The notes beneath the pieces are model-generated. The model saw nothing but the letters and a program-made list of their open reading frames with translations. It was not told the origin of the DNA and ran no database searches. Of a DNA stretch of 64,000 nt, positions 33,649 through 44,168 are shown piece by piece. The translations under genes and the position numbers were made by a program. Numbering within the stretch: position 1 is the stretch's first letter; each line of letters begins with the position of its first letter. The DNA comes from Lentibacillus sediminis. Lineage in GTDB: Bacteria; Bacillota; Bacilli; Bacillales; Amphibacillaceae. The stretch covers positions 37,421 to 101,420 of the forward strand of contig NZ_NIXK01000011.1 of the NCBI RefSeq assembly GCF_002763455.1, given 5' to 3'.

Positions 33649-33963
33649 TTGCAGCAAGTAACCGATCAAGTCCTCAGGCGGGACCGATATTTATTATATA
33701 TTTACACACCATTTTGCGGCACATGCTCGCTTGCCCGGGCAATGCTGGATAAAATCGAAGCAGTCCACCGGGAGGATATTTTCTATGAAATGAATGCTTC
33801 CTTCTTCCCTGAATTTATGCAGGAGCAAAAAATAGAGAGTGTGCCGTGTCTTTTGATCATGGAGGGCGGCGAGATAAAAGAAAAAATATATACCTTCCAT
33901 TCGATCGCCAATATTTATTCCTATTTGACCGAGTATAAACCTGAGCTGTTTGCCAACAGCTGA
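33649..33963 (+). CDS. yusE: Thioredoxin-like protein YusE
   Basis: 104 residues with a thioredoxin fold. The active site is CGTC (Cys23 and Cys26) in YTPFCGTCSLARAML, with the cis-proline in ESVPCLLIM. It has a Cys right after that proline, which is unusual for thioredoxin 1. It is a putative thiol-disulfide exchange protein with unknown partner. TTG start with AGGAGGGG 6-8 nt upstream. Second gene of the yusF-yusE unit, immediately before the methionine-transport promoter. Confidence 0.82.
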   Translation: MQQVTDQVLRRDRYLLYIYTPFCGTCSLARAMLDKIEAVHREDIFYEMNASFFPEFMQEQKIESVPCLLIMEGGEIKEKIYTFHSIANIYSYLTEYKPELFANS

Positions 33964-33983
33964 ACCGGCTCCGAAAAAAAATC

Positions 33984-34013
33984 TTGACATCCCTATCGGG
34001 TGCGTGCTACTAT
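33984..34013 (+). promoter_or_regulatory. Promoter of the met operon
   Basis: Perfect -35 TTGACA (33984-33989), 18-bp spacer, -10 TACTAT (34008-34013), about 40 bp before the riboswitch. Confidence 0.75.
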
Positions 34014-34050
34014 GAGGATTATCAAATTTTAATTAAATACCGTTAATTAT

Positions 34051-34167
34051 CTCTTATCTAGAGCGGTGGAGGGACTGGCCCAAAGAAACCGCGGCAACCT
34101 TCAAACAGAAATTGTTTGAAAAGGTGCTAACTCCTGCAAAGTGATTGCACTTTGACAGATGAGAGAA
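34051..34167 (+). ncRNA. SAM-I (S-box) riboswitch
   Basis: The conserved S-box core is plain: CTTATC-AGAG-GGTGGAGGGACTGGCCC, then GAAACCGCGGCAACC and the late GTGCTAACTCC, closing with GATGAGAG that pairs with the 5' CTCTTATC strand. When S-adenosylmethionine binds, the aptamer closes and transcription stops at the hairpin at 34186. The sequence GAGAACGAAAAGAC (34163-34176) can instead pair with GTCTTTCTGTTCTC to form the antiterminator. Confidence 0.95.
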
Positions 34168-34185
34168 CGAAAAGACTAAAGTTTA

Positions 34186-34220
34186 CGTCTTTCTGTTCTC
34201 TTACAGAAAGGCGTTTTTTG
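34186..34220 (+). terminator. Riboswitch-controlled terminator of the met operon
   Basis: CGTCTTTCTG (34186-34195) pairs with CAGAAAGGCG (34204-34213, one G-U) and is followed by six Ts. It is mutually exclusive with the antiterminator described for the S-box. Confidence 0.9.
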
Positions 34221-34241
34221 TTTGTGGTCCCCGACCCACGA

Positions 34242-34398
34242 AAGTCGGGCGAGCATCGCTTTAAATCGAGCGACATACTTGGAAAGTCGAGCGAGCAACA
34301 GCCTAAGTCGAGCGAGTAACCGTCCAAGTCGGGCGACTCACCCGCAAAGTCGAGCGAGCAACAGCCCAAATCGCGCGACCTGCCCAAGAAATCGCGGG
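34242..34398. repeat. 21-bp-period tandem repeat in the metN leader
   Basis: Eight units at exact 21-bp steps (34242, 34263, 34284, 34305, 34326, 34347, 34368, 34389), consensus AAGTCGAGCGAGCAACAGCC. It lies between the riboswitch terminator and the metN ribosome binding site, so it is part of the transcribed leader. Confidence 0.85.
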
Positions 34399-34463
34399 CC
34401 GCGAAAGAAGAAACAAGAAGCAGGACATACTAGAATTGTAAAGCTCTACAAGGAGGAAGCAAG

Positions 34464-35495
34464 TTGATAACCATTGATGGCTTACGAAAGATTTTTACAA
34501 CCGATCAACAGGACATCAAAGCCGTTGATGACCTTAACCTCTCCATCAAAGAAGGAGAAATCTTTGGTGTGATCGGCTACAGCGGGGCGGGAAAGAGTAC
34601 CTTTGTCCGGCTGCTGAACCGGCTGGAGGAGCCCACGAGCGGGAGTGTGGTGATTGATAAGCAGGAAATCACCTCCCTGAACACGAACGAACTGCGGCTG
34701 GCCAGACAGGAAATCGGCATGATTTTTCAGCATTTTAATTTGCTCTGGTCCCGAACGGTAAAAGATAACATCGCCTTCCCGCTGGAAATAGCTGGTGTGG
34801 CAAAGCAGGAACGAGAAGCGCGTGTCCAGGAGCTGATTGATCTTGTCGGTCTTTCCGGCAGAGAGGATGCCTACCCGGCACAACTGAGCGGGGGTCAGAA
34901 ACAACGTGTCGGCATCGCCCGGGCACTTGCCAACCGACCCAAAGTGCTGCTCTGTGATGAAGCAACTTCCGCGCTTGATCCGGAGACGACCAATTCGATT
35001 CTCGATCTGTTGGTCGACATCAATCAAAGACTCGGGCTGACAATTATTCTGATCACCCATGAAATGCATGTGATCCGAAAAATCTGCCATCAGGTTGCCG
35101 TTATGGAAAACGGAAAAATCGTGGAGCAGGGAGATGTACTTGATGTCTTTCTTCGCCCGAAGCAGAAAGTGACCAGGAAATTTGTAGAGCAGGTGATGGG
35201 CACACCGGGTGAGGAAGAAAGTATCACCGAGCTGGTAGAAGCGTACCAGGAAGGCAAAATTGTCAAGCTGCATTTTGTCGGAGAAACAGCCAACCAGGCA
35301 CTAATCAGCCAGCTGGCAAGGCGTTTTCCCATTGACATCAATATTTTGCAGGGGAAAATCACCCAGACACAGGCAGGTGCTTATGGCACGCTGTTTGTAC
35401 AAATTGTGGGAGATCCGGCGGAATGCAGCCGTGCTCTGGCGCACGTTGCCGATGAGACGTCAGTGGAAGTGGAGGTGATCCGGGATGCTGAGTAA
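34464..35495 (+). CDS. metN: Methionine ABC transporter ATP-binding protein
   Basis: 343 residues. The ATPase domain shows Walker A GYSGAGKST (~38), signature LSGGQKQRVGIARAL (~140), Walker B VLLCDEATSALD and the H-loop ITHEM. The C-terminal ~90 residues form the NIL (ACT-like) domain in which methionine binds and inhibits transport. It imports L- and D-methionine with metP and metQ. The TTG start has AAGGAGG 8 nt upstream. Controlled by the S-box riboswitch. Overlaps metP by 11 bp. Confidence 0.93.
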   Translation: MITIDGLRKIFTTDQQDIKAVDDLNLSIKEGEIFGVIGYSGAGKSTFVRLLNRLEEPTSGSVVIDKQEITSLNTNELRLARQEIGMIFQHFNLLWSRTVKDNIAFPLEIAGVAKQEREARVQELIDLVGLSGREDAYPAQLSGGQKQRVGIARALANRPKVLLCDEATSALDPETTNSILDLLVDINQRLGLTIILITHEMHVIRKICHQVAVMENGKIVEQGDVLDVFLRPKQKVTRKFVEQVMGTPGEEESITELVEAYQEGKIVKLHFVGETANQALISQLARRFPIDINILQGKITQTQAGAYGTLFVQIVGDPAECSRALAHVADETSVEVEVIRDAE

Positions 35496-36153
35496 TTTAT
35501 TTCCCAACATCGATGTCCAGGATTTTTGGGTCGCTACCTATGAAACATTTTACATGACGATTCTTGCTTTAATCGGTACTGTGATATTCGGCATCCTGCT
35601 TGGGCTTTTGCTGTATATGACAACAAAGGGCGGCATCTGGGAGAACAAATATGTCAATTGGGCAACGGCGGCAGTAGTAAATGTTTTTCGTGCCATCCCG
35701 TTTATTATCCTGATATTGCTCCTATTCCCTTTCACCGAGTTTGTTGTCGGGACGATCCGCGGACCGAACGCCGCACTCCCTGCACTGATCATAGGCTCAG
35801 CACCATTTTACGGAAGGCTGGTGGAGATTGCCCTAAAGGAAGTGGATAAGGGAGTGGTCGAAGCAGCAAAGTCAATGGGAGCGAAAACACGGACCATCAT
35901 TTTTAAAGTACTATTGCCTGAATCGATGCCTGCACTGGTATCAGGCTTGACCGTTACAGCCATCGCGCTGATCGGCTATACAGCCATGGCAGGTGTCATC
36001 GGCGCCGGCGGTTTGGGGAACTACGCGTACTATTTTGGTTTTCAGCGACGGGAATTTGATGTGGTTTTCCTTTGTACCGTAGCGATTGTCATTATCGTCT
36101 TTATTTTTCAATTCATCGGCGACAGGATCACGAACAAATTGGATAAACGGTAA
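35485..36153 (+). CDS. metP: Methionine ABC transporter permease
   Basis: 222 residues with five transmembrane helices and the EAA loop 'EIALKEVDKGVVEAAKSMGAKTRTIIFKVLLPESMPAL' that docks onto MetN. Length and the opening 'QDFWVATYETFYMTILALIGTVIFGILLG' are typical of MetI/MetP. It forms the methionine channel. Its ATG overlaps metN, but the binding-protein gene metQ is separated from it by a 466-bp gap filled with the structured repeat at 36176. Confidence 0.92.
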   Translation: MLSNLFPNIDVQDFWVATYETFYMTILALIGTVIFGILLGLLLYMTTKGGIWENKYVNWATAAVVNVFRAIPFIILILLLFPFTEFVVGTIRGPNAALPALIIGSAPFYGRLVEIALKEVDKGVVEAAKSMGAKTRTIIFKVLLPESMPALVSGLTVTAIALIGYTAMAGVIGAGGLGNYAYYFGFQRREFDVVFLCTVAIVIIVFIFQFIGDRITNKLDKR

Positions 36154-36175
36154 CAACCGCTTATCATTAAAGCTC

Positions 36176-36572
36176 GTTTCGTAGGTGATGGAAAATGTGA
36201 CGTAACCCAACCCACAATTTGTTGCAAAAATTTCTGCAACAGAGTGCTCGTTGATTTCCGCTTCGGGCATCCGCTTTCCGCGGGAAGCTGCCGAGCCCCC
36301 TTGTGCTAGCGCACTGCGGGGTCTCGCCTAGGCTTTTCTTCCCGCAGGAGTCGGATGCCCTCCGCTCCAATCAACCCTCAACAAAGTAGTCAACTGTTGA
36401 TGAATTAAAGAGCATACCTGAGCGGAGGAAATACCCCGAGACTCCTGCGGGATCATAGTCATAGGTGAGACCCCTCAAGCGGAGACAGCGCGAGGAGGCT
36501 CACCAGCGCCCGCGGAAAGCGAGGGGTATTTCCGCAGCGGCGATGTTCACCATCTTTACGTCGCAGCATTTC
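36176..36572 (-). repeat. Dispersed structured repeat, copy A, inside the met operon
   Basis: Aligns along nearly its entire length, in opposite orientation, with 51698-52125. It contains two long hairpin-forming halves: one with TTTCCGC...CCGCGGGAA and GAGTCGGATGCCCTCCGCTC, the other with GCGGAGGAAATACCCCGAGACTCCTGCGGGA and GCGAGGGGTATTTCCGCAGCGG. It has no open reading frame and no transposase. It separates metP from metQ. Confidence 0.8.
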
Positions 36573-36619
36573 TTTAGAAAAACAGCATGTATAACAAACA
36601 TAAAAGGAGAGAAACAAGC

Positions 36620-37444
36620 ATGAAAAAATTGTTGGCATTTTTATCTGTATTGACTTTATTAACATTGGCAGCATGTGGCGGGGGAAACGCAGAAGGAGAC
36701 GGCGCTTCTGAAATCACAGTTGGGGCGACCAGTGTTCCCCATGCGGAAATTTTAGAGGAAGCGAAACCGCTTTTGGAGGAGCAGGGAATTGAGCTGACCA
36801 TTGAGGAGTACCAGGATTATGTCTTGCCAAATGACGCACTGGCAGAGGGCGATCTGGATGCTAACTATTTCCAGCACATTCCATTTTTGCGGCAAACCAT
36901 CAGTGACACTGGCTATGATCTGGACCATATCGGCGGGATTCATATCGAACCGATGGGCGTTTATTCGCAAACCATTGAGAGTGTCGATGCCATTCCGGAA
37001 GGGACAGAAGTGCTGATGAGCAATTCCGTTCCCGACCATGGCCGAATTCTTTCACTGTTTGAACGGGAAGGTCTAATTACATTGGATGAGGGTGTGGAAA
37101 AATCCGCAGCAACGATTGAAGATATCGTGGAAAATCCAAAAAACTTAACCTTTTCACCGGATTACGATCCTGCATTGTTGCCGAATCTTTACCAATCCGA
37201 AGAGGATGTGCTCGCCGTCATTAACACCAACTATGCCATCGGTGCTGGGCTGAACCCGCAGGAGGATGCGCTGTTTATTGAAGAGGACGATTCCGAGTAT
37301 GTCAACGTGATTGCTGTTAAATCGGAAGATACCGATAATCCGGCACTGAACACGCTTGTTGATGTCCTGCGCTCGGAAGAAATTCAGAACTTTATCATCG
37401 AAGAGTATGACGGAGCGGTTGTCCCGGTTGACGGGCAAGAATAA
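36620..37444 (+). CDS. metQ: Methionine-binding lipoprotein
   Basis: 274 residues. A lipoprotein signal peptide ends LTLAAC with modified Cys19, followed by a NlpA/MetQ-type binding domain ('EITVGATSVPHAEILEEAKPLLEEQGIELTIEEYQDYVLPN', 'DANYFQHIPFL', 'AIGAGLNP'). It captures methionine outside the membrane for MetNP. ATG 36620 has AAGGAGAG upstream. It probably depends on the S-box promoter, reading through the repeat that separates it from metP, unless the repeat carries its own promoter. Confidence 0.92.
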   Translation: MKKLLAFLSVLTLLTLAACGGGNAEGDGASEITVGATSVPHAEILEEAKPLLEEQGIELTIEEYQDYVLPNDALAEGDLDANYFQHIPFLRQTISDTGYDLDHIGGIHIEPMGVYSQTIESVDAIPEGTEVLMSNSVPDHGRILSLFEREGLITLDEGVEKSAATIEDIVENPKNLTFSPDYDPALLPNLYQSEEDVLAVINTNYAIGAGLNPQEDALFIEEDDSEYVNVIAVKSEDTDNPALNTLVDVLRSEEIQNFIIEEYDGAVVPVDGQE

Positions 37445-37560
37445 GCCTAGGCAATTTTTGAGCAATTCACAGGATTTGGCCGTTATTTGCATTAAATTTA
37501 TATAGATGAGAAGCTGCCTTTTCCTCATCAGTGAAGATTCGGTTAAATTCCAAATCAGAG

Positions 37561-37614
37561 GTTTAAACGCGTGTTGAGCAGGGGATAGTTATCGTGTTAC
37601 GATTATTATCGTAA
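37561..37614 (+). promoter_or_regulatory. Putative sigma-B promoter and adjacent palindrome
   Basis: GTTTAA (37561-37566), 14-bp spacer, GGGGAT (37581-37586) differs from the sigma-B consensus GTTTAA-N14-GGGTAT at one place. Immediately downstream is a perfect palindrome TTACGAT-TATT-ATCGTAA (37597-37614), at or just after the expected transcription start. Confidence 0.5.
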
Positions 37615-37684
37615 ATACACGAAAGGATGGTTCACTATTAACAGTGGCTTAAGTCTCAACTATACTCCGGAAATGGAGAAAGGC

Positions 37685-37816
37685 ATGCACCAATCAAATA
37701 AAATGTGCTATGCCGAGTATGAGCGCAAATTGGAAAATCGTTTGGAAGTGGAAAAACGACGGGACAAGGAATATCAACAATCGAAAAAAATAACAGCTGA
37801 ATACAGCACACAGTAA
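37685..37816 (+). CDS. Small highly charged protein
   Basis: 43 residues, MHQSNKMCYAEYERKLENRL followed by EVEKRRDKEYQQSKK and a short tail; rich in Lys, Arg and Glu, helical, no recognised family. Two starts are possible: ATG 37673 (47 residues, no good ribosome binding site) and ATG 37685, which has GGAGAAAGG directly upstream and is preferred. It is preceded by a sigma-B-like promoter and an 18-bp palindrome, and followed by a terminator, so it looks like a complete small gene of the general stress type. Function unknown. Confidence 0.5.
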   Translation: MHQSNKMCYAEYERKLENRLEVEKRRDKEYQQSKKITAEYSTQ

Positions 37817-37860
37817 TAAAAACAGTGAACGCAGCAGGATGACTTTTCCGCTGCAAGAGG

Positions 37861-37896
37861 CGGGTGCTCCCTTAGTTGAGGGGGCATCCGTTTTTT
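37861..37896 (+). terminator. Terminator of the small charged-protein gene
   Basis: CGGGTGCTCCC (37861-37871) and GGGGGCATCCG (37880-37890) form a stem with small irregularities, followed by six Ts. Confidence 0.7.
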
Positions 37897-38012
37897 CTAT
37901 CTGGAGAATTACTAAAGGGTGTTATAATGAAAACAAATAAGAGTAAAAACACGGATTAATATAAGGCTCTAACCTGGATATCAAAATTTGGTAAAATATA
38001 TGTATCATCCAG

Positions 38013-38111
38013 GAAGAAGTGAATGTACTTGCAAATAGTTCATCTTTTTCATTTTATGAAGGACTGGGTTTTCGCCCCTATTATGGATTCAGGAAATCAA
38101 GTCATGAATAA
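38013..38111 (+). pseudogene. GNAT acetyltransferase C-terminal fragment
   Basis: Translation gives EEVNVLANSSSFSFYEGLGF then RPYYGFRKSSHE and a stop. The pattern VxVLAxNxxxxxFYExLGF is the acetyl-CoA-proximal end of GNAT N-acetyltransferases. No N-terminal part with a start codon is present upstream, so this is a remnant of about 32 codons. Confidence 0.55.
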
Positions 38112-38220
38112 GATCTTTTTTATTTGTTAACGGGGCAGATTTGAATTAACTAACTGGCAGGATAGTCATCGTAAAATGTTGATTTCATTTAGTTGAAATG
38201 AAATGGGTTGGTGATTAAAC

Positions 38221-38421
38221 ATGAAAAAACATACTAAGTTTGGGAAGGTAATTTTTTGGTTAGGTTTTCTATTTTTTATATCAGAATTATTATTTTTTAG
38301 TGAGAGTCGTGTGATGGCAGAAGATATTCCAAAAGTCTTCTATCCTTTTTCCTTACCATTTATCATAATAGGGATAATTCTACTCGTTATTTCTAATTTC
38401 TTTAAAAACAAGAACGTTTAG
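38221..38421 (+). CDS. Small two-helix membrane protein
   Basis: 66 residues with two hydrophobic segments (VIFWLGFLFFISELLFF at ~10-26 and FIIIGIILLVISNFF at ~47-61) joined by a short polar loop, with positively charged ends. No family recognised. GGTGAT stands 8 nt before the ATG. It lies among gene fragments, so it may be a short-lived insertion or a real small membrane protein; the intact frame and ribosome binding site favour a real gene. Confidence 0.45.
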   Translation: MKKHTKFGKVIFWLGFLFFISELLFFSESRVMAEDIPKVFYPFSLPFIIIGIILLVISNFFKNKNV

Positions 38422-38422
38422 T

Positions 38423-38582
38423 TGTTTTTATGTCTATGATATTGCTGCAGATCAAAAAGATTTAGTTGAATTTTTAAATCCAAAAGAACGCGGCAGTTAA
38501 AATTCTTAGAGAAGAAGAACTTGTTAAATTTGGTACTGAGGTTTATAAATTTGATGGGTTCAGTGTACGGTTTGATATCTAA
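38423..38582 (+). pseudogene. Frameshifted fragment of an unrecognised protein
   Basis: FYVYDIAADQKDLVEFLNPK then ERGS and stop in one frame; from about 38494 the next frame continues AVKILREEELVKFGTEVYKF then DGFSVRFDI and stop. The two pieces look like consecutive parts of one soluble protein split by a one-base frameshift, with no start codon or ribosome binding site. I do not recognise the family. Confidence 0.35.
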
Positions 38583-38608
38583 AGGAGTACTTTCTATAGA
38601 AGTAACTA

Positions 38609-38755
38609 GTCCCAAAAGCAGCTGAAGAATATGCTTTGCTTAAAAATGAACTTACTGCTAAATATAAGAATGATAGCCAATCCTACACCCAGCAAAAAGA
38701 ACGGTTTATTAAGGGGATTATTGAAAAAGCCAGAAAGGATTTTTATGTATTTTTT
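38609..38755 (+). pseudogene. GrpB-family protein C-terminal fragment
   Basis: VPKAAEEYALLKNELTAKYK then NDSQSYTQQKERFIKGIIEK resembles the C-terminus of GrpB-family nucleotidyltransferase-fold proteins (ALLKxxLAxKYxxDxxxYTxxKxxFIxxI). The catalytic N-terminal part is absent, so this is a remnant. Confidence 0.5.
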
Positions 38756-38833
38756 TGGTTATACAAACAGGGACAAAAGTGGTGCGGTTCCAGAGTGAGA
38801 ATAATTCTCCGTCTCGAGCTGCAAGTTTAATAA

Positions 38834-38870
38834 AAAAGAACGCTTCCATTTATTTAGAAAACGTTCTTTT
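38834..38870 (-). terminator. Terminator of the esterase gene
   Basis: Arms 38834-38847 and 38857-38870 (AAAAGAACG... / ...CGTTCTTTT), 14 bp with two pairs that are G-U on the minus-strand RNA, then TTTTTTATTA on the minus strand. Confidence 0.75.
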
Positions 38871-38893
38871 AACAATAACCTTCTTATTTTTGC

Positions 38894-39859
38894 TTAACTT
38901 TTCACGCTTCTGCTTGCTTCCATTCTTTCAAACCCATACTTTACCGCCTGAACATATTCATCTATAGCTTGTTCGGCAATTTTTCCTGCTGGGTTTAATG
39001 TTTCAAAACCATGATAGGCTCCAGGATATAAATGAAAATCCACATCCACACCAGCTTGGGATAGTTTCGATACATAAGTAAGTGTTTCTTCGCGGAATGG
39101 ATCTAATTGTCCAACACATGTATACGTATATGGAAGTCCACTATAGTCCTCTGCCCGAGCAGGTGCAGCATAGGCTGGAATGTTATCGGTACCATGCAGA
39201 TCACCTAAATACATTTTCCAAGCTGCTTCATTGTATTTTTGATTCCAAATAAATCCTTCCTTTACTTCGTTAGCAGATGGAGAGTTGTTCTGGTCGTCAA
39301 TCATAGGATAAAGAGGTGCTTGAAAACATACGGAAGGATAATTTCGATCTCGAGCCAATAAGGTTAAAGCAGCTGTTAAACCACCACCAGCACTTTGTCC
39401 TCCCACTCCAATGCGGTTTGCATCAATATTTAATTCTTCCGCATTGTCAGCTACCCATTTTAATGCAGAATAGCAGTCTTCAATTGGTGCGGGATAAGGG
39501 TGGTCCGGTGCTAAGCGGTAATCTACAGAAACAACAACACAATTTGCTTCTTGTACAAAACGGCAACACAGAGGATCGCCTTCTTCGACAGAACCTAAAA
39601 TATAACCTCCACCGTGAATCCATAAGAGAGCGGGCAGCGTTTCCGAGCTATCTTTAGCTCGATAAATTCTGAGGCGTAGGGGATCATCATCTAGCCCGAC
39701 GATTGTTTCATCAGTAATGGAAACAGAAGGATCAAGTTCGGGAGCTTGCCCTTGAGCGGCCATAGCTTCTCTAATTGACTTCATCGTTTCTGGTCGCAAA
39801 TCTAACTCTGGCATCATCTCTAATCCTTGTAAAAGTTCTGGATTAACTCGGTTTTTCAT
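38894..39859 (-). CDS. Alpha/beta-hydrolase (hormone-sensitive-lipase-type esterase)
   Basis: 321 residues of the HSL/family IV carboxylesterase group. Oxyanion-hole motif HGGGYILGS (~residue 86), nucleophile Ser in GGQSAGGG (~160), Asp in QLDPFREE (~257) and His in YHGFE (~287). Such enzymes hydrolyse short- and medium-chain esters. ATG 39859 has AAGGAG 7 nt upstream; the longer frame covers the promoter and is rejected. A CcpA site at 39880 just before the start predicts glucose repression. Stands alone with its own terminator. Confidence 0.88.
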   Translation of the reverse strand: MKNRVNPELLQGLEMMPELDLRPETMKSIREAMAAQGQAPELDPSVSITDETIVGLDDDPLRLRIYRAKDSSETLPALLWIHGGGYILGSVEEGDPLCCRFVQEANCVVVSVDYRLAPDHPYPAPIEDCYSALKWVADNAEELNIDANRIGVGGQSAGGGLTAALTLLARDRNYPSVCFQAPLYPMIDDQNNSPSANEVKEGFIWNQKYNEAAWKMYLGDLHGTDNIPAYAAPARAEDYSGLPYTYTCVGQLDPFREETLTYVSKLSQAGVDVDFHLYPGAYHGFETLNPAGKIAEQAIDEYVQAVKYGFERMEASRSVKS

Positions 39860-39879
39860 GAAACCACTCCTTCTTGTTT

Positions 39880-39893
39880 TGTAATCGCTTTCA
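39880..39893. promoter_or_regulatory. CcpA-binding cre site
   Basis: TGTAATCGCTTTCA agrees at every defined position with the cre consensus TGWAANCGNTNWCA. It lies 21 bp before the esterase start and downstream of its promoter, a roadblock position. Confidence 0.75.
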
Positions 39894-39940
39894 AAATATG
39901 AATACAAAGAAAAAATATCTTCTGCAATCATCATAATTAT

Positions 39941-39970
39941 AGTATAAATTGAGGACACTTCAGTTGTCAA
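39941..39970 (-). promoter_or_regulatory. Promoter of the esterase gene
   Basis: Minus strand: -35 TTGACA (39970-39965), 18-bp spacer, -10 TATACT (39946-39941). Confidence 0.7.
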
Positions 39971-40259
39971 TAAAAAATATAATATATTCAGAAATTTAAT
40001 AGAGGAATTTTACTGACGAATTTTAATTGCATCAGATCTACTGAATGGATCACATAAAAATTGATTGAGCAACCCTCCCATGAGAAAATCATCTCACTTC
40101 TTCAGCCTCCAATAATAGACAACCTCCGCTAATTAATTACGATAAATACAGGGAACATAAAAGAATGGCGGAATAAGAGTTTAACTTTCGCCCAAAACCA
40201 CTTATAATATAGAAGAAACAAGATGCATCCAGACCGAGTCCGTTATCGACTTAAAAAAG
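39971..40259. other. AT-rich gap without recognised features
   Basis: Between the esterase promoter and the suf promoter I see no gene with a ribosome binding site, no terminator and no repeat. The divergent gap as a whole (39860-40360) is accounted for by the two promoters and the cre site. Confidence 0.5.
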
Positions 40260-40288
40260 TTGATAATACATTCGAAATGCTTTAAGAT
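40260..40288 (+). promoter_or_regulatory. Putative promoter of the suf operon
   Basis: -35 TTGATA (40260-40265), 17-bp spacer, -10 TAAGAT (40283-40288). Two TGAGAAT direct repeats follow (about 40294-40312); their role is unknown. Confidence 0.5.
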
Positions 40289-40360
40289 TGTAATGAGAAT
40301 AGATTGAGAATGAATGCAAAGTTCATTAGCAATATAAAAATAGTTTGTGGAGGTATCGTT

Positions 40361-41146
40361 ATGGCAGGATCAGTACTGGAAATCAAGGATCTTCATGTAT
40401 CCATTGAGGATAACGAAATTTTGAGCGGGGTGAATCTCACCATCAAGGGCGGGGAATTCCATGCCGTCATGGGACCGAACGGAACAGGGAAATCGACCCT
40501 TGCTTCTGCAATCATGGGACACCCGAAATATGAAATTACTCAAGGGTCTGTTTTCCTGGACGGGGAAGACGTGCTGGAAATGGAAGTGGATGAGCGCGCC
40601 CGTGCAGGCCTGTTCCTTGGCATGCAGTATCCAAGCGAAATCAGCGGTGTAACCACATCGGACTTCCTGCGTTCTTCCATTAACGCACGCCGGGAAGAAG
40701 GCGACGAAATTCCATTGATGAAATTTATCAAAGAAATGGATGCCGCCCTGGACTACTTGGACATTGATAAAAACATGGCACAGCGTTATTTGAATGAAGG
40801 GTTCTCCGGCGGGGAGAAAAAGCGGAACGAGATTCTGCAGCTGATGCTGCTGAAACCGGAAATCGCCATCCTGGACGAAATCGACTCCGGACTGGATATT
40901 GACGCACTGAAAGTTGTTTCCAAAGGGATCAACAAACTGCGTGACGAGAACTTTGGCTGCTTGATTATTACCCACTATCAACGTTTGCTGAACTACATCA
41001 CACCAGACTATGTTCACATCATGATGCAGGGCCGTGTGGTAAAATCCGGCGGACCTGAACTGGCCAAACGCTTAGAAGCTGAAGGCTATGAATGGGTGAA
41101 AGAAGAATTAGGCATCACAGACGAAACAGTTGAGCAAAACGCGTAA
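40361..41146 (+). CDS. sufC: Fe-S cluster assembly ATPase SufC
   Basis: 261 residues, an ABC-type ATPase of the soluble SufBC2D scaffold. Walker A GPNGTGKST (~37), the SufC-specific signature FSGGEKKRNEILQL and Walker B IAILDEIDSGLDIDAL. ATP hydrolysis reshapes SufB-SufD for cluster assembly. ATG 40361 has GGAGG 8 nt upstream; the 19 extra codons upstream lack one. First gene of sufCDSUB, the only Fe-S assembly route in most Bacilli and hence essential there. Confidence 0.95.
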   Translation: MAGSVLEIKDLHVSIEDNEILSGVNLTIKGGEFHAVMGPNGTGKSTLASAIMGHPKYEITQGSVFLDGEDVLEMEVDERARAGLFLGMQYPSEISGVTTSDFLRSSINARREEGDEIPLMKFIKEMDAALDYLDIDKNMAQRYLNEGFSGGEKKRNEILQLMLLKPEIAILDEIDSGLDIDALKVVSKGINKLRDENFGCLIITHYQRLLNYITPDYVHIMMQGRVVKSGGPELAKRLEAEGYEWVKEELGITDETVEQNA

Positions 41147-41163
41147 ACGTTAGGAGGAGTAAT

Positions 41164-44118
<2,955 letters not shown>

Positions 44119-44168
44119 GTGCAACCTGAGGAAGATGAGCTTTACAAACACCTAAGGAGGTTTTTAAC

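Noticed and set aside
34242..34398. CRISPR array or protein-coding repeat
   Set aside because: Eight contiguous 21-bp units without spacers; open frames here only reflect a period divisible by three.
36176..36572. Insertion sequence
   Set aside because: No transposase, no terminal target duplication and no long frame; better described as a structured dispersed repeat.
38636..38830. 64-residue protein
   Set aside because: Only the first third resembles GrpB; there is no start with a ribosome binding site and the tail is non-homologous read-through.
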